Source: Nocardioides sp. (lineage in GTDB: Bacteria > Actinomycetota > Actinomycetes > Propionibacteriales > Nocardioidaceae). Taken from it: a DNA stretch of 13,497 bases. The first letter of the stretch is position 1; the number at the start of each line of letters is the position of its first letter. Shown piece after piece: positions 1 through 5,617 of this stretch. The notes under the pieces were generated by a model that made no database searches, had not been told where the DNA came from, and was given only the letters and a program-made list of their open reading frames with translations. The DNA lies in the NCBI GenBank assembly GCA_030145945.1, contig JASLDK010000102.1:1-13497 (forward strand), in the 5' to 3' direction. The position numbers and the translations under genes are program-made.

Positions 1-179
1 GTGCTGAGGGGCCGTTCCAGGAACTGTCCTCGACGAGTGTCGTCGCCACCGGCTATGGCCCCGACGACGCCCTCGCGGCGCTCGGGATCGTCGGCCCCAC
101 CCGCATGGACTATCCCGGAACGATGGCGGCGGTGCGTGCAGTTGCGCGCTACGTCTCGCGCATCCTCGACGAGAGCTGA
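1..179 (+). CDS. hrcA: HrcA heat-inducible transcription repressor, C-terminal end (partial)
   Basis: This is the 3' end of a gene that begins before the window; codons run in frame from position 3 to the TGA at 177-179. The 58 visible residues include ALGIVGPTRMDYPGTMAAVR, the conserved C-terminal block of HrcA, followed by an Ala/Arg-rich helix ending in LDES. HrcA is the repressor that binds CIRCE operators and controls heat-shock chaperone genes such as groESL and dnaKJ; its C-terminal part supports dimerisation and the response to GroEL. The winged-helix DNA-binding part and any CIRCE site lie upstream, outside the window. dnaJ begins 13 bases later, matching the usual actinobacterial hrcA-dnaJ pair. 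The frame is certain because another reading of the same bases runs on into dnaJ but gives no family match. Confidence 0.93.
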   Translation, partial: AEGPFQELSSTSVVATGYGPDDALAALGIVGPTRMDYPGTMAAVRAVARYVSRILDES

Positions 180-192
180 GAAAGACAACAAC

Positions 193-1353
193 GTGAGCCA
201 GGATCCCTACGAGCTGCTGGGCGTCGACCGCGACGCCGACGCCGACGTCATCAAGAAGGCCTACCGCAAGCTCGCCCGCCAACTCCACCCGGACGTCAAC
301 CCGGACCCGGAGAGCCAGGAGCGGTTCAAGCAGGTCACCGCTGCCTACGAAGTCCTCTCGGACCCGCAGAAGCGGGCCGCCTATGACCGCGGCGGTGACG
401 CCTTCGGTGCCGGATTCGGCGGCCAGGGCGCGGGATTCTCCTTCACCGACATCATGGACGCCTTCTTCGGCGGCAACGCCGGTGCCGCTGGCGGCGGGCG
501 TGGACCGCGTCCTCGCGTGCGCCGTGGCCAGGACGCGCTGATCCGGATCGAGGTCGAGCTCGCCGAGGCCGCGTTCGGTGTCTCCCGCGAGCTCAAGGTC
601 GATACCGCCGTGCGGTGCACCGGCTGTGGCGGCAACGGCGCAGCACCCGGCTCCGAGCCGATCCCGTGTGAGACCTGCCGCGGCGCGGGCGAGGTCGCTG
701 TCGTGCAGCGCTCGTTCCTCGGCGAGATTCGCACGCTGCGGCCCTGCTCGGCCTGTCGCGGTTTCGGCACCGTGATCCCCGACCCGTGCCGCGAGTGCGC
801 GGGTGACGGGCGGGTGCGCTCTCGGCGTACCCTCACCGTCAAGATCCCCGCCGGTGTCGACAACGGCACCCGTGTCCAGCTCAGCGAGCAGGGCGAGGTC
901 GGTCCGGGCGGCGGTCCCGCCGGTGACCTCTACGTCGAGATCCACGTCGCTCAGCACGAGGTCTTCGAGCGCAACGGCAACGACCTGCACTGCACCGTGA
1001 CCGTTCCGATGACGGCAGCAGCGCTCGGGACGTCGATCGAGCTCCCGACCCTTGAGGCCGATCTCGATGAGTCGGCGGACGTCGAGCGTTCCTTCGATCT
1101 CGCCGTTCCGTCCGGCACCCAGTCCGGACATCAGGTCGTCCTGCGCGGGCGTGGCGTGCCCGGCCTGCGCGGCGGCCGTGGCGATCTGGCCGTCACGATT
1201 GCCGTCGAGACGCCGTCCCGACTTGACCCCCGTCAGGAGGAGCTGCTGCGCGAGCTGGCGGCGATCCGCGGCGAGGAGCAGCCGACCGGTGACGTCCGGC
1301 CGACGCACAAGTCGATGTTCGGTCGCCTTCGCGACGCCTTCACCGCCCACTGA
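193..1353 (+). CDS. dnaJ: Chaperone protein DnaJ (DnaJ2 type)
   Basis: Type I Hsp40 co-chaperone of 386 residues, which stimulates DnaK ATPase and holds unfolded clients in the cytoplasm. The J-domain (about residues 4-66) has the HPD motif at 32-34. A Gly/Phe-rich linker follows (about 68-110). The zinc domain has all four CXXCXGXG motifs, at 142-149, 159-166, 185-192 and 199-206. Two C-terminal substrate-binding domains complete the protein, so it is full length. The GTG start at 193 is chosen because SQDPYELLGV is a normal DnaJ N-terminus and a GAGAAAG Shine-Dalgarno sits at 178-184, 8 bases upstream. The open frame extends back to position 1, but that part is hrcA read in the wrong frame. 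Being next to hrcA fits the second actinobacterial copy (DnaJ2) rather than the dnaK-grpE-dnaJ copy. Confidence 0.97.
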   Translation: MSQDPYELLGVDRDADADVIKKAYRKLARQLHPDVNPDPESQERFKQVTAAYEVLSDPQKRAAYDRGGDAFGAGFGGQGAGFSFTDIMDAFFGGNAGAAGGGRGPRPRVRRGQDALIRIEVELAEAAFGVSRELKVDTAVRCTGCGGNGAAPGSEPIPCETCRGAGEVAVVQRSFLGEIRTLRPCSACRGFGTVIPDPCRECAGDGRVRSRRTLTVKIPAGVDNGTRVQLSEQGEVGPGGGPAGDLYVEIHVAQHEVFERNGNDLHCTVTVPMTAAALGTSIELPTLEADLDESADVERSFDLAVPSGTQSGHQVVLRGRGVPGLRGGRGDLAVTIAVETPSRLDPRQEELLRELAAIRGEEQPTGDVRPTHKSMFGRLRDAFTAH

Positions 1354-1378
1354 CGCCCGGCAGCGGATCCGAGCAGCC

Positions 1379-2122
1379 ATGACACTGCCCCAGCACCTCG
1401 TCCCGACCCTTGGCGGCGTCCAGGCAGGTGACGCCGTCACCGTCGAGGGCGACGAGGCGCATCACGCGGTGGTTGTACGACGCCTGCGGGTCGGCGAACG
1501 GATCCTGCTGACCGACGGGATGGGGCTGATGGCGACCGCGGAGGTGGCCGAGACCGCCAAGCGCGCCTTCACCGCTCGGATCGTTGACGTGACGGCTCGT
1601 CCGGAGCCCCGGCCGACGGTCACGGTCGTCCAGGCATTGCCCAAGGGGGAGCGCGGCGAGCTGGCCGTCGAGGTCCTCACCGAGATCGGGGTCGCCCGGA
1701 TCGTGCCCTGGGCCGCAGCGCGCAGTGTCGCGATCTGGAAGGGCGAGCGCGCCACCAAGTCGCACACCAAGTGGTCGGCCACCGCGCGGGAGGCCGCGAA
1801 GCAGGCGCGTCGAGCATGGCACCCCGAGGTGCTGTCACTGGCGGCAACTGCCGACGTCCTCGAGCTCATCGGCAGCGTCGACGTCGCCGTCGTCCTCCAC
1901 GAGGACGCCACCGAACCTCTCGCTGCCCTCGCCCTCCCCGAGGACGGTGATCTGCTGGTGGTCGTCGGTCCGGAGGGCGGCCTCACTGAGGAGGAGGTCG
2001 CCGCCTTCGTTGCGGCAGGCGCCGTTGCGGTCCGCCTCGGGAGTGAGGTCCTTCGTACGTCGACAGCCGGTGTCGCGGCGGTCGCGGCTCTGTTGTCCCG
2101 CACGCCTCGCTGGGGCAGCTGA
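1379..2122 (+). CDS. rsmE: 16S rRNA (uracil1498-N3)-methyltransferase RsmE
   Basis: SPOUT-class methyltransferase of 247 residues that methylates N3 of U1498 in 16S rRNA of the 30S subunit using S-adenosylmethionine. The N-terminal PUA-like RNA-binding domain spans about residues 1-75 and has the family's HHAVVVRRLR stretch at 28-37. The C-terminal knotted SPOUT domain has GPEGG at 197-201 and LGSEVLRTSTA at 220-230, the two parts of the cofactor-binding trefoil knot; the family form of the latter is usually LG-x-RILRxETA. The ATG at 1379 gives a standard N-terminus (MTLPQHLVP) and a normal length; upstream in-frame codons lie inside dnaJ in another frame. The Shine-Dalgarno is weak. It starts 25 bases after dnaJ and is probably cotranscribed with it, as in the mycobacterial Rv2374c-Rv2372c order. 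Confidence 0.95.
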   Translation: MTLPQHLVPTLGGVQAGDAVTVEGDEAHHAVVVRRLRVGERILLTDGMGLMATAEVAETAKRAFTARIVDVTARPEPRPTVTVVQALPKGERGELAVEVLTEIGVARIVPWAAARSVAIWKGERATKSHTKWSATAREAAKQARRAWHPEVLSLAATADVLELIGSVDVAVVLHEDATEPLAALALPEDGDLLVVVGPEGGLTEEEVAAFVAAGAVAVRLGSEVLRTSTAGVAAVAALLSRTPRWGS

Positions 2123-2133
2123 CGCGGGTCAGC
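2118..2133. terminator. Small stem-loop over the convergent stop codons (weak terminator candidate)
   Basis: GCTGAC at 2118-2123 and GTCAGC at 2128-2133 form a perfect 6-bp inverted repeat with a 4-base loop. It lies exactly where rsmE (+) and the winged-helix gene (-) end, 6 bases apart. There is no T-tract on either strand and the stem is short, so much of the symmetry may come from the two facing TGA codons. It could help end transcription from both sides, but this is weak evidence. Confidence 0.25.
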
Positions 2134-3181
2134 GCGCGAGCAGTGCCTCGACCCGCTCGATCTCCTCGTCCAACCCCGCCTTCTCGGCGCGAGTCAGATC
2201 CCGCGTCATCTCGACCAGCACGACCCGGCCCTCCTCGACTCTCCACAACCCGGTGAACCAGCCGTCGACATAGACCGACATCGCCTGGGCGCCGTTCGTG
2301 CCCATCCACATCCGGCGATGCTCGGGCGACATGACCCGGTCGCGCGCCGAGTGCGAGAGCCACAGGTTGTCGTAGGTCCCCAGCAGGCGCACAGGTGCGG
2401 GCGTGTCCTCGTTAGCAACGGGCGACCCGGCGATGTCGTACAATGTCTTGCCGTTCTCGTCCTCGTGCACCTCGAGGTCGTCCATCGCCTTCACGGTCGG
2501 GCCGAGTCGGGTGATGCCCGACCAGGTGGTGACGTCGGCGGCCGTGGCCGGGCCGAAGGCCCGCAGGTAGCGGCGGATCACGCTCGGCACATCTGGTTCT
2601 GCCAGGGGAAGGCCCGTCCAACGTTCGACGAAGTCGTAGGCAACGGCAGTGGACCCATCGGGCTTCCAGCAGCCGCGCGGCGGGAGCTGCGCGAGCACTT
2701 CCAGGACCCGCGCGACGCCACCCAACTGTGTGGCGGAGTGCGCCGGGAAGCGTTCGGCCAGCGCGGCCGCGAGTCTGCGCTGGGGGAGCGGGCCGGCGGC
2801 CAACACGTCGCGCACCGCGGCCGCGAACGCGGCCCGATCGACCTCGCGTGCGCTGCCGATGCTCTGGCTGACCTTCATTTCTCGCTCCCGCACGGGAGCA
2901 GCCCACACGGGCAGCGTCGCCGCATCCGCGGGCAGGTGCAGGTGCACGGTGTCGCGCAGGCTCAACACCCGCACCAGAGCGCGGTTCTCGATCAGCTCGC
3001 TGACGGCGTAGGGGTCGAGGTCGTTGACCCGCGCTGCGAGGGAGAGGTACGGCGGCAGCGACTCCTGCGCCTGGAGACCGACCAGATGTCCGACCATGTC
3101 CGTGGGCGTGAGGTCGCTGCGTTCGAGCAGGTGCTGGCGCAGCAGCAGCGTCCGGTTGAGCCCGCGCCGGGTGAACCTCAT
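2129..3181 (-). CDS. Winged-helix DNA-binding protein, HTH_42 / AlkZ-YcaQ superfamily; possible DNA crosslink glycosylase
   Basis: Protein of 350 residues matching the HTH_42 (DUF1006) superfamily in several places: HLVGLQAQE at 32-40, the SLRDTVHLHLP segment at 74-83 (family form near RGTxHL), RYLRAFGPATAADVTTWSGI at 204-223, and a C-terminal part with YDNLWLSH (270-277) and VDGWFTGLWR (305-314). Characterised members AlkZ (Streptomyces) and YcaQ/AlkX (E. coli) are DNA glycosylases that unhook interstrand crosslinks. AlkZ-type proteins use a Q-x-Q motif in this N-terminal position, and here it reads QAQ at 37-39. Glycosylase activity is therefore plausible but inferred. The ATG at 3179-3181 overlaps the TGA of the lipoprotein gene (ATGA), so translation is probably coupled; the gene's own ribosome-binding site is weak. 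No biosynthetic cluster is nearby, so a self-resistance role is not indicated. Confidence 0.82.
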   Translation of the reverse strand: MRFTRRGLNRTLLLRQHLLERSDLTPTDMVGHLVGLQAQESLPPYLSLAARVNDLDPYAVSELIENRALVRVLSLRDTVHLHLPADAATLPVWAAPVREREMKVSQSIGSAREVDRAAFAAAVRDVLAAGPLPQRRLAAALAERFPAHSATQLGGVARVLEVLAQLPPRGCWKPDGSTAVAYDFVERWTGLPLAEPDVPSVIRRYLRAFGPATAADVTTWSGITRLGPTVKAMDDLEVHEDENGKTLYDIAGSPVANEDTPAPVRLLGTYDNLWLSHSARDRVMSPEHRRMWMGTNGAQAMSVYVDGWFTGLWRVEEGRVVLVEMTRDLTRAEKAGLDEEIERVEALLAR

Positions 3182-4101
3182 GGCACCGTGATCTTCTTCG
3201 TGTCCTCAGTCGGGCCGCCGCCCTCGCCGCCGGACGGGTCGTCGGTGCGGGCCACGAAGGTGTAGTCGCCGGGCGCGAGCTTGCTGACGTCGACCTCGGC
3301 CGTCCACGGATAGAGCTTGTCCATCCAGCCGTCCGCCATCGCGGAGTTCTCGAGCACGACCTTGCCGGTGGAGTCCACGACCTGCCAGGGCACGGTGGCC
3401 TCGAAGGAGCTGGCCAGGCCCGACGCGGTGAAGGTGTCCTTCACGGTCGCGCCGTCGGCAGGGGAGAGGACGTTGACCGTCGCCAGGACGTCCAGTTCCG
3501 GTTCGGGCTTCACACCGCTGGGTATGCCGAGGAAGCTGACCTCCTGGTGGTCGACATAGAAGTCGACCTCGGCACTGTCCCGCTGAGACGTGTCGACGGT
3601 GTTGTTGCCCCGAATCGAGTTCAAGGTCCACACGAGCTGCTGGACCGCGAGCCGCGCGTCCCGGTCGCTCATCCCGGCGGGGCGTTGCTCCCACGACGCG
3701 TCGGTCAGCACGATGCCGAAGGCGCCGTCACTGCCGATCCCGTCGAAGTGGAAGTGCGGCTCGATGCTGCCCGCCGGAAGGAGTGTGCGGTAGTCGGAGT
3801 CCGTGGGTCCGTCGAGGAGATGAGCCACCGGCTCCTCAGGCGTGACGCCGGAGAGTGCCTCGGCGTACAGCTTCGGGCCTTGCGGCGTGTCGCCGACGAA
3901 GTAGGTGAGCGCCTGCAGGTCGCCGCCCGGTTGCGTGCTGGACGACGGCGTTGCGTCGGCTGTCGGCGATGCACTGGGCTGCGAGGAGGAGGGAGATGGT
4001 GACGGTGTCGCCTCGGGCGTGTCGTCCCCGCATCCGGTCAGACCGACCAACCCGAGGGCGACCACGGCTCCAACCACGACAGGCATGCGCAATCGGTTCA
4101 T
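3178..4101 (-). CDS. Secreted lipoprotein with GerMN-like and Gmad2 immunoglobulin-like domains
   Basis: Protein of 307 residues. The N-terminus has basic residues, a hydrophobic stretch (7-20) and the lipobox LTGC at 21-24, so it should be exported and lipid-anchored at Cys24. A Ser/Thr/Pro-rich low-complexity linker covers about 27-60. Residues about 62-195 look like a GerMN domain (YFVGDTPQGPKLYAE, LLDGPTDSDYRTLLPAG, and an FYVDHQEVSF strand region). Residues about 208-307 look like Gmad2 (VLSPADGATVKDTFTASGLA, then a Ca/Ig-type fold ending in GDYTFVARTDDPSGGEGGGP). This pairing is common in Gram-positive surface lipoproteins, where its ligand is mostly unknown. The ATG at 4101 is chosen over the upstream frame because it gives a signal peptide and has GGAAGGA 8 bases before it. 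It is the first gene of a two-gene minus-strand unit. Confidence 0.85.
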   Translation of the reverse strand: MNRLRMPVVVGAVVALGLVGLTGCGDDTPEATPSPSPSSSQPSASPTADATPSSSTQPGGDLQALTYFVGDTPQGPKLYAEALSGVTPEEPVAHLLDGPTDSDYRTLLPAGSIEPHFHFDGIGSDGAFGIVLTDASWEQRPAGMSDRDARLAVQQLVWTLNSIRGNNTVDTSQRDSAEVDFYVDHQEVSFLGIPSGVKPEPELDVLATVNVLSPADGATVKDTFTASGLASSFEATVPWQVVDSTGKVVLENSAMADGWMDKLYPWTAEVDVSKLAPGDYTFVARTDDPSGGEGGGPTEDTKKITVP

Positions 4102-4109
4102 GGCGTCGA

Positions 4110-4116
4110 TCCTTCC
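4110..4116 (-). promoter_or_regulatory. Ribosome-binding site that fixes the lipoprotein start
   Basis: On the minus strand GGAAGGA lies 8 bases before the ATG at 4101. No comparable site precedes the longer open frame that reaches 4338, and the extra 79 residues would bury the signal peptide. Confidence 0.6.
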
Positions 4117-4162
4117 CGATGTGGTCGACGCTCGGTGGAGGACGACCGCCAGCGTGTCGATG

Positions 4163-4203
4163 CCATGCTGGCCGTCCGGCGCGGCGGCCGTGTTGCAGCA
4201 TGG
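4163..4203. promoter_or_regulatory. Spaced inverted repeat between the divergent lipoprotein and regulator genes
   Basis: CCATGCTG at 4163-4170 and CAGCATGG at 4196-4203 are perfect inverted copies, 25 bases apart. Inside them GGCCG (4170-4174) and CGGCC (4185-4189) form a second, nested stem. The element lies in the 130-bp region between the starts of the minus-strand lipoprotein (4101) and the plus-strand regulator (4232), 28 bases before the regulator start. It may be an operator for the neighbouring helix-turn-helix protein or a hairpin in its leader mRNA. The wide spacing is unusual for a simple dimer operator, so the call is tentative. Confidence 0.3.
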
Positions 4204-4231
4204 GCTCGTGGGAGACCGATCCGGGGACGTT

Positions 4232-5077
4232 GTGACCACCTTCGCCGAGGCATTGGGCGCATCGATGGAAAGACGGGGCGTCACGCTGACATACCTGCGG
4301 GACCGGCTCGCCGAGCGCCGGCACCCGATCTCGCTCACGGCGCTGTCCTACTGGCGCTCCGGCCAGCGCGAGCCCGAGCGGGAGACCTCGCTCGAGGCGA
4401 TTCCCGAGCTTGAGGCGGTCCTCGGTCTCGAGGAAGGAATGCTGAGCCGCCGGTTGACCGGCCGGATGCGGCGTCGCGTCGGCGCGGTCGTGCCCTTCGA
4501 CGAGCTGCTCGGCGACCCCGCCGTCGATGCAGTGATCGGTGAGGAGGACGTGTGCCGGGTGTCCTCGCATCTCGTTGTCGATGTTGGCGCGCGGGGCGAG
4601 ATCGTCCGCGCCCGGGTGCGGCAGCTCGTGATCGCCGACCGGGACGGTGTCGACGGCGTCACCCTGTTCGTCGGGCCCGAGACCGGGACGGTGGTCAACG
4701 ACACCATGATGCGTGCCGTGGCCGGCTGCACGATCGGTGAGATCAACGATCTGGAACGCGGCATCCGGGGCAACCGACTGGTCTTCGAGCGGCCCCTTGC
4801 GCTGGGCGAGTCCGCGCTCACCGAGATCGAGGCCGTGAGCCTCGACGGGCACGAGAACTTCGACACCGACTACGCGCTCGCGGCCGAGCAGCGGCTCGAG
4901 GAGGCGCTGGTCTGGGTGCGCTTCCATCCCGATCGGGTCCCGGGCCGGTGCTGGGTGCTCTTCGCCGAGGGAGGCCTGAGCCATGAGTGGCCGGTCGATC
5001 TCGCCGGCGGCACCAGCGTGCACTATCGCCAGACCGCGTTCGGTCCGGGCTACCTCGGCGTGCGGTGGGAGTGGTGA
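4232..5077 (+). CDS. Putative helix-turn-helix (XRE-like) transcriptional regulator with unknown C-terminal domain
   Basis: Protein of 281 residues. The N-terminal ~70 residues look like a cro/cI-type helix-turn-helix: FAEALGASMERRGVTLTYLR, then a LSYWRSGQREPER segment at 39-50 that has the form of a recognition helix and the loop after it. The remaining ~200 residues contain no domain I recognise; they are predicted to be rich in beta strands (VSSHLVVDV, VRARVRQLVIA, VDGVTLFVGPE) and end in GYLGVRWEW. The GTG at 4232 is chosen because it keeps the first helix complete and GGGGA lies 4 bases upstream. GTG at 4208 and ATG at 4265 are in-frame alternatives; the latter would cut the first helix. 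It is divergent from the lipoprotein pair, an arrangement often seen for a local regulator, but no target is shown by the sequence. Confidence 0.65.
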   Translation: MTTFAEALGASMERRGVTLTYLRDRLAERRHPISLTALSYWRSGQREPERETSLEAIPELEAVLGLEEGMLSRRLTGRMRRRVGAVVPFDELLGDPAVDAVIGEEDVCRVSSHLVVDVGARGEIVRARVRQLVIADRDGVDGVTLFVGPETGTVVNDTMMRAVAGCTIGEINDLERGIRGNRLVFERPLALGESALTEIEAVSLDGHENFDTDYALAAEQRLEEALVWVRFHPDRVPGRCWVLFAEGGLSHEWPVDLAGGTSVHYRQTAFGPGYLGVRWEW

Positions 5078-5086
5078 ACCGAACCG

Positions 5087-5092
5087 TAGGGT
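5087..5092 (+). promoter_or_regulatory. Leaderless-type -10 element before the HIT gene
   Basis: TAGGGT matches the actinobacterial -10 form TANNNT and sits 6 bases before the GTG at 5099. In actinobacteria this spacing places the transcription start on the first base of the start codon, giving a leaderless mRNA. The overlapping GGGTGG might instead act as a ribosome-binding site. No clear -35 element is visible. Confidence 0.45.
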
Positions 5093-5098
5093 GGTGGC

Positions 5099-5443
5099 GT
5101 GACCGATCCTGACTGCCTGTTCTGCAAGATCATCGCCGGCGACATCCCTGCCGAGGTCCTCCACGAGGGCGAGCGCACGTTCGCCTTCCGCGACATCGCG
5201 CCTCAGGCGCCGCTGCATGCGCTGGTCATCCCGCGCGACCACGAGCCCAATGCCGCAGCGACAGCGGCCGCCGACCCGGCCATGTTCGCGGAGATCGCGA
5301 CGACGGCCAAGGCGGTCGCCAACGCGGCCGGCTACGACGACTACCGTCTCGTCTTCAACACGGGGGCCGGTGCGCAGCAGACCGTGTTCCACACGCACTG
5401 CCACGTGATCGCGGGCCGCGACCTCACCTGGCCCCCCGGCTGA
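5099..5443 (+). CDS. HIT family protein (histidine triad, HINT-like nucleotide hydrolase)
   Basis: Protein of 114 residues, the usual size for the HINT branch, whose members hydrolyse purine nucleoside phosphoramidates and related AMP conjugates in the cytoplasm. The N-terminus CLFCKIIAGDIPAE has Cys6 and Cys9, the CxxC typical of zinc-binding HIT proteins. HALVIPRDH (40-48) is the conserved strand with a His. The catalytic triad is VFHTHCHVIAGR with His98, His100 and His102. The protein ends with WPPG, a common C-terminus in actinobacterial homologues. The GTG at 5099 gives a standard N-terminus and has a leaderless-type promoter 6 bases upstream. It starts 21 bases after the regulator gene and precedes phoH, but a repeat-bearing spacer of 174 bases separates it from that gene, so it may form its own short transcript. 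Confidence 0.93.
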   Translation: MTDPDCLFCKIIAGDIPAEVLHEGERTFAFRDIAPQAPLHALVIPRDHEPNAAATAAADPAMFAEIATTAKAVANAAGYDDYRLVFNTGAGAQQTVFHTHCHVIAGRDLTWPPG

Positions 5444-5513
5444 GTCGCAGCCTGAGCAGCAGACTGAGCCGCAGACTCAGCCGCAGACTCCGCCGCAACC
5501 TGAGCCGCAGCGC
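5442..5513 (+). repeat. Six imperfect 12-bp tandem repeats between the HIT gene and phoH
   Basis: Units run in register at 5442, 5454, 5466, 5478, 5490 and 5502. The best-conserved form is GAGCCGCAGACT (5466-5477); others differ by one to four bases, with the first and last most diverged. The array begins inside the TGA of the HIT gene. Because 12 is a multiple of three, one reading frame (+, phase of 5442) is free of stops through the array and gives a Pro/Gln/Glu-rich peptide, while the HIT frame meets TGA repeatedly. No initiation site for that peptide is seen, so the array is annotated as a repeat, not a gene. Confidence 0.8.
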
Positions 5514-5562
5514 CCGAGCCGGCCGACAAGCAAACGAGTGGGCACCCCCAGCCCTCGCCCCG

Positions 5563-5568
5563 TACCAT
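5563..5568 (+). promoter_or_regulatory. Possible -10 element for the phoH operon
   Basis: TACCAT at 5563-5568 fits TANNNT and would start transcription near 5575, about 40-45 bases before the phoH ATG at 5618. No convincing -35 hexamer is seen. It is the best candidate in the 174-base gap between HIT and phoH; the rest of that gap holds the 12-bp repeats and otherwise nothing recognisable. Confidence 0.25.
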
Positions 5569-5617
5569 GGAAGGGCCTCATCGTCGTCCCGGAAAGGCCG
5601 CCCGTCCTCGGGCATCC

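Noticed and set aside
2318..3265. A 315-codon plus-strand frame opposite the winged-helix gene
   Set aside because: The minus-strand frame there matches HTH_42 over its whole length; the plus-strand product has no recognisable motif and no ribosome-binding site.
4102..4338. N-terminal extension of the lipoprotein frame by 79 residues
   Set aside because: It would bury the signal peptide and lipobox, and a strong ribosome-binding site lies in front of the ATG at 4101.
3836..5404. A 522-codon open frame on the minus strand across the regulator and HIT genes
   Set aside because: It is antisense to two well-supported genes, has low-complexity Arg/Gly/Asp-rich composition with no domain, and its length is explained by third-position GC bias. 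The same holds for long minus-strand frames at 5627-6652, 7110-8396, 8455-9555 and 12315-13106.
5341..5568. Minus-strand frame through the 12-bp repeats giving SAAESAAQ-type repeats
   Set aside because: The repeats are open on both strands because the unit length is a multiple of three; the rest of the product is antisense to the HIT active site and there is no start signal.
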